Below are positions 55,830 through 64,000 of a stretch of DNA of 64,000 bases, in pieces. Every line of letters starts with the position of its first letter. Position 1 is the first letter of the stretch. A program made the position numbers and the translations under genes. Source of the stretch: CAVYOD01 sp963770045 (GTDB taxonomy: Bacteria > Acidobacteriota > Aminicenantia > Aminicenantales > CAVYOD01); contig CAVYOD010000010.1 of assembly GCA_963770045.1 (NCBI GenBank), forward strand, positions 1 through 64,000, in the 5' to 3' direction. The notes under the pieces are model-generated. The model was not told the origin of the DNA. It saw only the letters and a program-made list of their open reading frames with translations, and did no database searches.

Positions 55830-56870
55830 ATGGACATAAAAAAAGCATTTTTTGGACAACTGAAAAACAGCGCGATTATCGATTCATACATTCTTAGCAA
55901 TAGCCGCGGTCTCAAGGCCAAACTCATGACCTACGGCGCGGCCTTGATTTCACTCGAGGTTCCGGACCGCAACGGCCGTTCGGCCGACATCGTGCTTGGT
56001 TACGATTCATTGGATGGGTACATCAAGAAGAGCCCCTATTTCGGGGCGACCATCGGACGCTGCGCGAATCGAATCAGCAAGGGAAGGTTCGTGCTCGATG
56101 GGGTTGAATACAAGCTGGCCATAAACGACGGCGAGAATCATCTCCACGGAGGCCTGAAAGGTTTCGACAAGGTCGTTTGGAAGGCTGAACCCGTTCGGCT
56201 GAAGGACGCCGTGGGAGTGAAGTTCACCCACGCGAGTCCCGACGGGGCCGAAGGATATCCGGGGAATCTCGTCTGCGCTGTCCTGTATACTCTCTCCGAG
56301 CAAGACGAGCTGCGCATAAGCTACGAGGCCGGGACGGATAAAGCGACTCCCATCAACCTGACGCATCACAGCTATTTCAACTTGGCGGGGCAGGGGAGCG
56401 GAGATATCCTCGGACACGAGCTGATGATCAATGCCGACGAGTATACGCCGGTCGACGAGAGCCTGATCCCCACGGGCGAAATAATACCGGTCGTGGGCAC
56501 ACCGATGGACTTCCGAGCGCCCGTGGCGATCGGTGCCCGAATTGCTCAGATCGCAGGTGGGTACGATCACAACTATGTCCTCAAAAAAGGTGGGGGAGGG
56601 TTGAGCCTGGCTGCCAGAGTCCATGAGCCCGCATCCGGAAGGATCATGGAGGTCTCCACGACCGAGCCCGGCCTCCAGCTTTACTCCGGAAATTTCCTGG
56701 ACGGGACGATTATCGGGAAGTCGGGCAGAGTCTACTATAAGCACTACGGATTCTGCCTCGAAACCCAGCACTTCCCCGATTCCCCGAACAAACCCAATTT
56801 CCCTTCGACAATTCTTCTTCCGGGCAAGAAATACACCAGCCTCACAGTTCACAAATTTTCGACTAAATAA
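55830..56870 (+). CDS. galM: Aldose 1-epimerase (galactose mutarotase)
   Basis: Start ATG 55830 (MDIKKAFFG), GAGGAAAGGA upstream. About 346 residues. Substrate-binding and catalytic motifs: ATIGRCANRISKGRF, GENHLHGGLKGFDKVVW, LTHHSYFNLAGQGSGDILGH with the catalytic His, GYDHNYVL, and ETQHFPDSPNKPNFPS with the catalytic Glu. Interconverts alpha and beta hexose anomers. No signal peptide, so cytoplasmic. Followed by a small anchored protein. Confidence 0.92.
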   Translation: MDIKKAFFGQLKNSAIIDSYILSNSRGLKAKLMTYGAALISLEVPDRNGRSADIVLGYDSLDGYIKKSPYFGATIGRCANRISKGRFVLDGVEYKLAINDGENHLHGGLKGFDKVVWKAEPVRLKDAVGVKFTHASPDGAEGYPGNLVCAVLYTLSEQDELRISYEAGTDKATPINLTHHSYFNLAGQGSGDILGHELMINADEYTPVDESLIPTGEIIPVVGTPMDFRAPVAIGARIAQIAGGYDHNYVLKKGGGGLSLAARVHEPASGRIMEVSTTEPGLQLYSGNFLDGTIIGKSGRVYYKHYGFCLETQHFPDSPNKPNFPSTILLPGKKYTSLTVHKFSTK

Positions 56871-56915
56871 AAGGCGGGACGGAGCCTGGGTGACCCGCAA
56901 TTGAAGGAGGCCAAC

Positions 56916-57248
56916 ATTAAAAAGATTGTTCTCCTGGTGATTGTCGTCGTGGTCGGCTATCTGGCCTACACTCAATTTATATCCAAACCCGCATCCAAAG
57001 ATGAGCAGGAGCTAAACAGGATGGACGCCGGGTTTCGCTCGGCCCTGACCCGCTACCAGGCGGCGAACCGGACACTCGGCGTAAGCGGCCTGGACACGAC
57101 ATCGGAGATGGAGGATGCCATCGGCGCCGTGACGAAGCTAAAAGAGGAGCTCGCGGCCTGGAAACAGAAATTGACCGATAAGAAGCTGATTGTGAAGGCA
57201 GATCAACTTGATGCCCGGATGGAGACATTCCTAAAAAATCGCCGTTAG
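56916..57248 (+). CDS. Small membrane-anchored coiled-coil protein, apparent ATT start
   Basis: A single helix (VLLVIVVVVGYLAYTQF) is followed by about 85 charged residues forming amphipathic helices (MEDAIGAVTKLKEELAAWKQKL). The best ribosome site, AAGGAGG at 56904-56910, lies 5 bases before the codon ATT at 56916 (then Lys-Lys-Ile-Val). The only upstream alternative is TTG 56901, which would place the ribosome site inside the gene. Either ATT is used, as in infC, or an ATG was miscalled. Function unknown. Confidence 0.55.
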   Translation: MKKIVLLVIVVVVGYLAYTQFISKPASKDEQELNRMDAGFRSALTRYQAANRTLGVSGLDTTSEMEDAIGAVTKLKEELAAWKQKLTDKKLIVKADQLDARMETFLKNRR

Positions 57249-57288
57249 ACCCCTTACTCCTCACCCCTTACTATTCACCATTTTTGTC

Positions 57289-57318
57289 TTGACAAACTGA
57301 ACTGATATCTGATATATT
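57289..57318 (+). promoter_or_regulatory. Predicted promoter for the glycyl radical enzyme operon
   Basis: Consensus TTGACA (57289-57294), 18-nt spacer, TATATT (57313-57318), 17 bases before the activase start at 57336. The short leader leaves little room for a classical ribosome site; none is obvious. Confidence 0.6.
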
Positions 57319-57335
57319 ACATTTGAGTTTGATCC

Positions 57336-58253
57336 ATGAACGCCCCTGTCAAAGGCACGATTTTCGATATTAAGCACTATGCTGTTCATGACGGACCAGG
57401 CATCCGCACGACGGTTTTTTTCAAGGGCTGCCCGCTGAACTGTCTCTGGTGTCATAACCCGGAGGGAATCGATAGGGGTTTGGAGCTTGTAGTCCGGGCC
57501 AGTCGCTGCGCAGCCGATTGCACAGCCTGCCTCGCAGCCTGCCCTGAGGGAGCGCTCTCCAAGAGCTCGGGCCGGATTGAGGTCCATCGAGACAAATGCA
57601 ATCTCTGCGGGAAGTGTGAAGAAGCCTGCCTCTATGAGGCCCTCGAAATCGCGGGAAAGGAAGTCGCCGTCGCGGACGTTTTGAAAGAAGTGGAGAAGGA
57701 TAACATCTTCTACGACGAGTCGGGAGGAGGCGTAACTTTCTCCGGCGGTGAGCCGCTGTCCCAGCCTCTCTTCCTGGAGGCCCTGGTTGATGAGCTCAAG
57801 AGCCGTGGCGTTCGGATCGCTCTGGACACTTCAGGATTTGCCCCGCGAGAAGCGTTGGAGAAGGTCGCGGCCAAGGTCGATTTGATCCTCTTCGACCTCA
57901 AGCTCATCGACGAGGAGAAGCACAAGAAGTATACCGGAGTCTCGAACCGGCTCATTCTTGACAACCTCAAAGCCTTGTCTCATCTCAAAAAAGAGATCTG
58001 TATCCGCATCCCTATGATCGCCGGGGTCAATGACGATGCCGACAACATCAGCGGAACCTTAGACTTTATTCGTTCGCTCAAGAACGTCAGCCGAATAAGC
58101 CTTTTGCCGTACCATAAGGGCGGCTGTCAAAAATATGACCGCTTGGGCAAAGCCGTTTCGGGCGAGGACCTTTCCAGTCCCTCTGAAGAAAGGTTAAGAG
58201 AAATACAGGATTTCTTCGAGGCTTCTGGCTTTGCTGTCAAGCGGGGAGGTTAG
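57336..58253 (+). CDS. Glycyl radical enzyme activating enzyme (radical SAM)
   Basis: 305 residues. The radical SAM cluster motif CxxxCxxC is CPLNCLWC (Cys32, 36, 39) after GPGIRTTVFFKG. Then come two ferredoxin-type cluster sites (CAADCTACLAACP and CNLCGKCEEAC), as in PflA-like activases of non-PFL glycyl radical enzymes. VTFSGGEPL is the SAM-binding GGEP motif. The enzyme reductively cleaves S-adenosylmethionine and abstracts hydrogen from the glycine of its partner, which starts 3 bases downstream. Activity needs strict anaerobiosis. Confidence 0.93.
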   Translation: MNAPVKGTIFDIKHYAVHDGPGIRTTVFFKGCPLNCLWCHNPEGIDRGLELVVRASRCAADCTACLAACPEGALSKSSGRIEVHRDKCNLCGKCEEACLYEALEIAGKEVAVADVLKEVEKDNIFYDESGGGVTFSGGEPLSQPLFLEALVDELKSRGVRIALDTSGFAPREALEKVAAKVDLILFDLKLIDEEKHKKYTGVSNRLILDNLKALSHLKKEICIRIPMIAGVNDDADNISGTLDFIRSLKNVSRISLLPYHKGGCQKYDRLGKAVSGEDLSSPSEERLREIQDFFEASGFAVKRGG

Positions 58254-58256
58254 GAC

Positions 58257-60621
58257 ATGAACGAGAGGATCAAAAAGCTGCGCGAGCAGAGCTTAAGAGC
58301 CGTTGCCACGATCTCGCCCGAGAGGGCCGATTTGGTGACCGAATTTTACAGAAGTCCAGAGGCCCAGCGGGTTTCTTATCCTGTCCAGCGGGCCCTGGCC
58401 TTTAAGTATCTCTTAGAGAACAAAGAGATCTGCATCAACGAAGGCGAGCTTATCGTGGGCGAGAGAGGCCCCGCGCCCAAAGCGACCCCGACCTATCCCG
58501 AAGTCACTTGCCACAGTCTCCAGGACCTGGAGATCCTTGACACCCGGGCGAAAACTTCATTCAAGGCCGATGAGGCGACGAAGAAGCTTTATGAGGAAAA
58601 GATCATTCCGTTCTGGAGAGGCCGGTCGATGAGAGACAGGATCTTTGCCGAGATGACCCCGGAATGGAAGGACGCCTACGAGGCCGGGATCTTCACGGAA
58701 TTCATGGAGCAGCGAGCCCCCGGCCACACCGTGCTCGACGGCAAAATCTATAAGAAAGGGATGCTGGATTTCATAAAGGACATCGAAGCCTCCCTGGCGG
58801 GCCTGGATTTCCACAATGATCCGGAGGCGCTGGACAAACAGGAAGAGCTGCGTGCCATGGCCATCTCTGCAAACGCGCTCATCACCTATGCTGAGCGGCA
58901 CGCCGAAAAGGCGCTGGAGCTGGCAAGGGAAGTGGCCGACCCCGAGCGCAAAAAGGAACTGCGGCGGATCGCGGCGGTCTGCGAGTGGGTCCCGGCCCAT
59001 GCGCCCCGCGATTTCTGGGAGGCGCTCCAGGCCTACTGGTTTGTCCATGTCGGGGTCATCACCGAATATAACACCTGGGATGCTTTTAACCCGGGCCGCC
59101 TCGACCAGCACCTTGTCCCTTTTTATCAAAAGGGACTCGAGGAAGGGACTCTGACGAAAGAAAGCGCCCGGGAGCTGCTTCAGGCTTTCTGGGTCAAGTT
59201 CAACAACCAGCCCGCTCCTCCCAAGGTCGGGGTCACGGCCGAGGAGAGCGGCACGTACACCGATTTCGCCACAATTAACGTAGGTGGCCTCAAGGAGGAC
59301 GGGAGCGACGGCGTCAACGAGGTCTCCTATCTCCTCCTCGATGTCATCGAGGAGATGAGAATCCTCCAGCCCAGTTCGATGGTCCAGATCAGCCACAAGG
59401 GGCCGGACAGTTTCCTCCTCCGGGCCCTCAAGATCGTCAAGACCGGGTTCGGACAGCCCTCGATCTTCAACACGGACATGATCATCGAAGAGCTGGTGCG
59501 CCAGGGGAAGTCGGTCACCGATGCCCGGAACGGTGGCTGCAGCGGCTGCGTCGAGACGGGAGCCTTCGGCAAGGAGGCGTATATTTTGACCGGCTATTTC
59601 AACCTGCCCAAGGTCTTCGAGATCACGCTCCACAACGGCGTCGACCCGAGGACGGGGAAGACGATCGGTTTGCGGACGGGAGACCCGGCTGAGTTCAAGA
59701 CATTCGACGAGCTGTTCGAAGCGTTCAAGAGCCAGGTTCGCCATTTTGTCGATATCAAGGTCCGCGGAAACAACGTCATCGAGCGGATGTTCATGGAATA
59801 TCTTCCGGCGCCGTTCCTTTCGCTTTTGATCGACGACTGCATCGCCAAGGGGAAGGATTACCACGGCGGCGGCGCCCGCTACAACACCAACTACATCCAG
59901 GGGGTCGGGACGGGGACGATCACCGACATCCTCACCTCGATCAAATACAACGTCTATGACCAGAAGCATGTCAGCCTGGCCGAACTCATCAAGTGCGCTC
60001 GATAAGAATTTTGAGGGGAGCGAGCCCCTGCGGCAGAGATTCCTCAACAAGACACCCAAATATGGAAACGATGATGACTACGCAGACAACATCATGAAGC
60101 GGATCTTCGAGACCTACTTTGAAGCCGTTGACGGAAGGCCGACGGTGCGAGGCGGGAAATACCGCATCAACATGCTCCCGACCACAGTTCATGTCTACTT
60201 CGGAAAGGTCACCGGCGCGACGGCGGACGGACGCAAGGCTGGTGAGCCCGTCTCAGAAGGCGTTTCGCCCGTCCAGGGCGCAGACCGCAAAGGCCCGACG
60301 GCAGTCATCAAATCCGTGGGCAAAATGGACCATGTGCGCACCGGAGGAACCCTGCTGAACCAGAAGTTCACCCCCCAGCTCCTGGCCGATGAGGAAGGCC
60401 TCAGAAACCTGGGGCATCTCGTCCGATCCTACTTCAGGATGGACGGCCATCATGTCCAGTTCAATGTGGTTACAGCCGAGACTTTGCGCGATGCCCAGAA
60501 ACACCCGGAGAAATACCGCGACCTGATCGTCCGCGTGGCCGGATACAGCGATTACTTTGTCGATTGCGGCGTCGAGCTCCAGAACGAGATCATCCGCCGC
60601 ACCGAGCACCAAGAGTTCTGA
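58257..60621 (+). CDS. Glycyl radical enzyme, trans-4-hydroxy-L-proline dehydratase (HypD)-like (frameshift)
   Basis: About 787 residues after repair of one extra T at 59994 (ELIK|ALDKNFEGSE). The thiyl Cys and acid are in GGCSGCVETGAFGKE (Cys431, Glu433), and the radical glycine is in VRVAGYSDYFVDC (Gly762), about 25 residues from the end as usual. The GxxGCVETGAFGKEAYILTG and FEITLHNGVDPRTGK segments resemble HypD-type dehydratases rather than pyruvate formate-lyase, glycerol dehydratase or choline TMA-lyase; that subclass call is from memory of the family. HypD converts hydroxyproline, abundant in collagen, to pyrroline-5-carboxylate, which ProC reduces to proline. No proC is in the window. 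Confidence 0.8.
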
Positions 60622-60818
60622 TTCCGCCTCGGGACCGAGTTCATCTTTCTCCTTCATCATCCTCGATCCCTCTTCTAGGGAAAGCTCCGGCACGTTTTAG
60701 AGGATCATAATAAAGTTTGAATTTTTGTTGGGTTTGTGAGAAATATTCCAACCTTGGTGGCAAGAATCGCGTAATACTTTATAAACACGGTCTGAACCAT
60801 GCCGGTAAGGAGAAAACC

Positions 60819-63800
60819 ATGAAAAAGACAGTTGCTTTTATCCTGATCGTTCTTTTCATCACCTGGGTGACGGGTTGGGCCCAGCCCGCAAAAACCGAGG
60901 CGAAGGCTGAAAAGAAGAGCCTCCTCAACTCCGAGGCCCTCAGCGGTCTTGAGTTTAGAAATATAGGGCCTGCTTTGATGTCGGGCCGCATCAGCGACAT
61001 CGTCATCCACCCCAAAAACAGAAATATCTGGTACGTCGCCGTGGGCTCAGGCGGCGTTTGGAAGACGGAGAACGCGGGGACGACCTGGACTCCCATCTTT
61101 GACTCGCAAGCGTCCTATTCTATCGGTTGCCTGACGCTCGACCCCAACAACCCGGAAATAGTCTGGGTCGGGACGGGAGAGAACGTCAGCGGGCGGCACG
61201 TAGGTTTCGGAGACGGCGTTTATAAAAGCTTGAACGGGGGAAAAACATGGACGAACATGGGCCTTCAGAAATCAGAACACATCGCCCGCATCCTCGTTGA
61301 CCCCCGTAACTCCAATACAGTTTACGCGGCCGCCGAGGGCCCGCTCTGGTCGCCGGGCGGCGAGCGCGGACTCTATAAGAGTACGGACGGCGGCAAGACC
61401 TGGACCCTTGCCCTTGAGATCAGCAAGGATACGGGCGTCACAAGCGCTGAATTCGACCCCTCGAACCCGGATATTCTCTACGCTGCGGCCTACCAGCGCC
61501 GCCGGAGCGTGGCCGCGTTCATGGGCGGCGGACCCGAGTCCGGAATCCAGAAGAGCGAGGATGCCGGAAAGACCTGGCGCAAGCTCACCGTCGGACTTCC
61601 CAAGGGTGACATGGGGAAGATAGGACTCGCCGTCTCGCCGATTAACCCGGGTGTTGTCTATGCCACGATCGAAGCCGGACCCGATGAGAAGGGCTTCTAC
61701 CGTTCCGCCGACCGCGGCGAGAGCTGGGAGAAGCGCAATTCTTATATCAGCGGCGGCACCGGCCCGCATTACTATCAAGAAATCTTCGCCGACCCCAATG
61801 TCTTCGACCGAGTCTACCAGATGGATCCGATGATGATGGTCACAGAGGACGGGGGAAAAACATTCCATCAGGTCGGCGAGAGCAACAAGCACACCGATAA
61901 CCACGCCCTGGCTTTCCTCCCCGGAGATTCCAACTATCTCCTCGACGGATGCGACGGCGGAATTTACGAAAGCCGGGATCGGGGCAAGACCTGGCGCTTT
62001 TTCGATAACCTTCCCGTGACTCAGTTCTATAAGCTGGCACTGGATAATGCCCTGCCGTTTTACAATGTTCACGGCGGCGCCCAGGATAACGGCAGCCAGC
62101 TCGGTCCCTCCCGCACGCTCAATGTCAACGGGATCCGTAACTCCGATTGGATCGGGACCTACGGCGCCGACGGCTATGCCAGCGCCATCGATCCCACAGA
62201 TCCGGATATCATCTATGTGGAATGGCAGAATGGAAGTCTCCTTCGTTACGACAAGAAAAGCCAGGAGGCCGTCTATATCAGTCCGAGACCGGAAGCCGGG
62301 GAGCCGCCGCTGCGCTTCAATTGGGACTCACCGATCCACATCAGCCCTCATTCCCATACCCGGATCTATTATGCATCACAGTATCTGTGGAGAAGCGATA
62401 ACCGGGGGGATTCATGGACAAAGATCAGTCCGGACCTGACGAGAAATGTTTTCCGGCTCGAGCAGAAGATCATGGGTAAGCTGTGGAGCGTCGATGCCCT
62501 CTGGGATCACGGAGCGATGTCGATCTTCAGCACGATCACGACGGTGAGCGAGTCGCCTCTCCAGGAAGGATTGATCTACGTGGGAACCGACGACGGGCTC
62601 ATCCAGGTGACCGAAGATGCCGGCAAGACCTGGCGGAAAATCGACCACATCGCCGGCGTCCCCGACTATTTTTTCGTTAACAAGATCAAAGCCTCCAAGC
62701 ACGACAAGGATACGGTTTTTGCCGCCGTCGACAACCACAAAACCGGCGATTATAAACCGTATCTCCTCAAGAGCGAAGACCGGGGAAAAACCTGGACCAA
62801 TATCGCATCCGACTTGCCGCAGAGAACGATCGTCTGGTCCATGGTCCAGGATCATGTGAACAAGGACCTCATTTTTGCCGGGACAGAATTCGGGATCTAT
62901 GCAACCGTCGACGGGGCCAAGCATTGGATCAAGCTTTCGGGCGGAGTCCCGACCATCTCTTTCCGGGACATCGAGGTCCAGGAAAGGGAGAGCGATCTCG
63001 TGGGCGCTTCGTTTGGCCGCGGCTTTTTTATTCTTGACGATTATTCTCCTCTGCGGCAGGCGAGCGAACAGGCTTTCGGGCAGGAATCCATCTTGTTCCC
63101 GGTCAAGAAAGCCCTCCTCTACATTCCCCAGATGCCGCTTCAAGGCAGCGGCAAATCCTTCATGGGGGATAGCTTTTACCTGGCTCCCAATCCTCCATTC
63201 GGGGCCGTCTTCACTTACTATTTAAAGGATGCGCTAAAGACCGGAGCGGAAGCTCGCCGGGAGGAAGAAAAGAATCTCGAAAAAGCCGGGAAGCCGATAA
63301 CTTTTCCGGGCTGGGACAAGCTGAGGAAAGAGGAAGCGGAGGAAAAGCCCGAGATCGTGCTGACCATTATGGACGAAGCAGGCCAGGTCGTGCGGCGGAT
63401 CATAGGCCCTGCGACCCAGGGAATCCATCGTCTCGCCTGGGACCTAAGGTATCCCGCCGTTGAGCCGACCGAGCTCGAACAGTCGCAGAGGGAAGAATGG
63501 AGGGGCAATCCGGAGGGGCCGCTCGTCGTGCCCGGCACTTTCACGGTTTCTCTGGCGAAGAGAGTGGGCGGCGTTCTGACTCCGCTCGGGCAGCCTCAAA
63601 CCTTCACCGTGGAATCGCTCGGCCTTGCGAGTCTGGCTGAAAAAGACAAAAAGGCTTTGCTCGAATTCCAGAAGAAAGCGGGTGAACTGCAGCGTGCCAT
63701 GATGGGCGCCGGATCCGCGGCCCAGGAAGCAACCAAGAGCCTCCAGTATATGAAAAAAGCCCTGACCGAGACGCCCAAAGCCGACCCCAAGCTGGGAGAC

Positions 63801-64000
63801 GAAGCCAGGGCCCTGGAGAGACGGCTGCAGGAAGCGACGAGGCAACTCTATGGGGACTGGACTCTCCAGAGCAGGTCCGAGCCGACATCCCCGGGGCTCA
63901 TGCAGCGGGTGAGCGCGCAGCTCTCCACAACCTGCCCGATCACGGAGACCGTTAAGCGGGAGTATGAAATTGCGGCAGACGCCTTTGAGAAATTGCTGGA
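60819..64000 (+). CDS. Secreted sortilin-like BNR/beta-propeller protein (3' end outside window)
   Basis: ATG 60819 with TAAGGAG 6 bases upstream. The frame is open without interruption to the window end (at least 1060 residues). Signal peptide: FILIVLFITWVTGWAQ. Repeated Asp-box/BNR motifs (S-x-D-x-G-x-T-W) occur throughout: TENAGTTWTP, SLNGGKTWTN, STDGGKTWTL, SEDAGKTWRK, SRDRGKTWRF, TEDAGKTWRK and SEDRGKTWTN, the pattern of VPS10/sortilin-type ten-blade propellers. The C-terminal third is a different, Lys/Glu-rich domain with a long helix (KDKKALLEFQKKAGELQRAM). Often annotated as glycosyl hydrolase, but catalysis is unproven. Confidence 0.85.
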   Translation, partial: MKKTVAFILIVLFITWVTGWAQPAKTEAKAEKKSLLNSEALSGLEFRNIGPALMSGRISDIVIHPKNRNIWYVAVGSGGVWKTENAGTTWTPIFDSQASYSIGCLTLDPNNPEIVWVGTGENVSGRHVGFGDGVYKSLNGGKTWTNMGLQKSEHIARILVDPRNSNTVYAAAEGPLWSPGGERGLYKSTDGGKTWTLALEISKDTGVTSAEFDPSNPDILYAAAYQRRRSVAAFMGGGPESGIQKSEDAGKTWRKLTVGLPKGDMGKIGLAVSPINPGVVYATIEAGPDEKGFYRSADRGESWEKRNSYISGGTGPHYYQEIFADPNVFDRVYQMDPMMMVTEDGGKTFHQVGESNKHTDNHALAFLPGDSNYLLDGCDGGIYESRDRGKTWRFFDNLPVTQFYKLALDNALPFYNVHGGAQDNGSQLGPSRTLNVNGIRNSDWIGTYGADGYASAIDPTDPDIIYVEWQNGSLLRYDKKSQEAVYISPRPEAGEPPLRFNWDSPIHISPHSHTRIYYASQYLWRSDNRGDSWTKISPDLTRNVFRLEQKIMGKLWSVDALWDHGAMSIFSTITTVSESPLQEGLIYVGTDDGLIQVTEDAGKTWRKIDHIAGVPDYFFVNKIKASKHDKDTVFAAVDNHKTGDYKPYLLKSEDRGKTWTNIASDLPQRTIVWSMVQDHVNKDLIFAGTEFGIYATVDGAKHWIKLSGGVPTISFRDIEVQERESDLVGASFGRGFFILDDYSPLRQASEQAFGQESILFPVKKALLYIPQMPLQGSGKSFMGDSFYLAPNPPFGAVFTYYLKDALKTGAEARREEEKNLEKAGKPITFPGWDKLRKEEAEEKPEIVLTIMDEAGQVVRRIIGPATQGIHRLAWDLRYPAVEPTELEQSQREEWRGNPEGPLVVPGTFTVSLAKRVGGVLTPLGQPQTFTVESLGLASLAEKDKKALLEFQKKAGELQRAMMGAGSAAQEATKSLQYMKKALTETPKADPKLGDEARALERRLQEATRQLYGDWTLQSRSEPTSPGLMQRVSAQLSTTCPITETVKREYEIAADAFEKLL

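Noticed and set aside
59994..60005. In-frame recoding or programmed frameshift in the glycyl radical enzyme
   Set aside because: No slippery heptamer or stimulatory hairpin at the site, and the same kind of single-base shift affects many unrelated genes here; sequencing error is simpler.
58557..60059. 500-codon minus-strand frame opposite the glycyl radical enzyme
   Set aside because: Antisense of a clear enzyme gene with the typical composition of mirror frames.

Overview
The window looks like a contig from an uncultured, anaerobic, peptide- and lipid-degrading Gram-negative bacterium, most plausibly of the Acidobacteriota/Candidatus Aminicenantes type. The reasons are an Oar-like TonB receptor with a carboxypeptidase-regulatory N-terminus, two tricorn-protease homologs, a large sortilin/BNR-propeller secreted protein, twin-arginine-exported Ntn hydrolases, MttB-type corrinoid methyltransferases and an oxygen-sensitive glycyl radical enzyme. 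This assignment is inference from gene content. No rRNA or tRNA gene and no CRISPR array was seen.

Layout. 1-3.8 kb is a mobile-element scrapyard: a 537-bp IS200/IS605-like element inserted in a membrane-protein gene, a transposase-like gene cut by a second Y1-transposase element with 20-bp inverted ends, and a ParE-toxin remnant abutting a 5'-truncated S9 peptidase. 5.2-10.7 kb holds an MttB-family methyltransferase, a malonyl-CoA-synthetase-like ligase, a Cys/Met-metabolism PLP enzyme and a Tat-exported C45 acyltransferase. 10.8-14.1 kb is a tricorn homolog. 14.3-27.2 kb is a coherent unit: a GntR/FadR regulator, divergent from a TonB receptor with a perfect 17-bp palindrome between them, followed by a beta-keto acid cleavage enzyme (BKACE), an S45 acylase, an MFS carrier, an S41 peptidase, a DAP-decarboxylase-like enzyme and a second MttB homolog. 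27.3-34.6 kb carries an outer-membrane barrel, two HExxH metallopeptidases, gamma-glutamyltransferase, a TVP38 membrane protein and a B12-binding radical SAM enzyme. 34.9-37.4 kb is decayed (subtilase and alpha/beta-hydrolase pseudogenes). 37.4-45 kb has Gph and NudL, then a minus-strand run of PhzF, an Ntn hydrolase, two glycosidase-like proteins and a C69 dipeptidase. 45.2-51.3 kb has a second tricorn homolog, an M20 amidohydrolase and an MFS exporter. 51.5-55.7 kb is a DagK/GlpD/alkyl-DHAP-synthase-like lipid operon. 55.8-64 kb has GalM, a small anchored protein, a glycyl radical enzyme (hydroxyproline-dehydratase-like) with its activase, and the BNR protein, which runs off the end.

How it works together: most genes serve extracellular or periplasmic protein and amide breakdown, with uptake and anaerobic catabolism of the products. 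The BKACE/MttB unit and the glycyl radical pair point to dedicated routes for unusual amino-acid-derived substrates.

Caution: about 20 single-base indels interrupt otherwise well conserved genes, many in homopolymers. They look like sequencing or assembly errors rather than biology. Affected genes are given as one feature spanning the shift.
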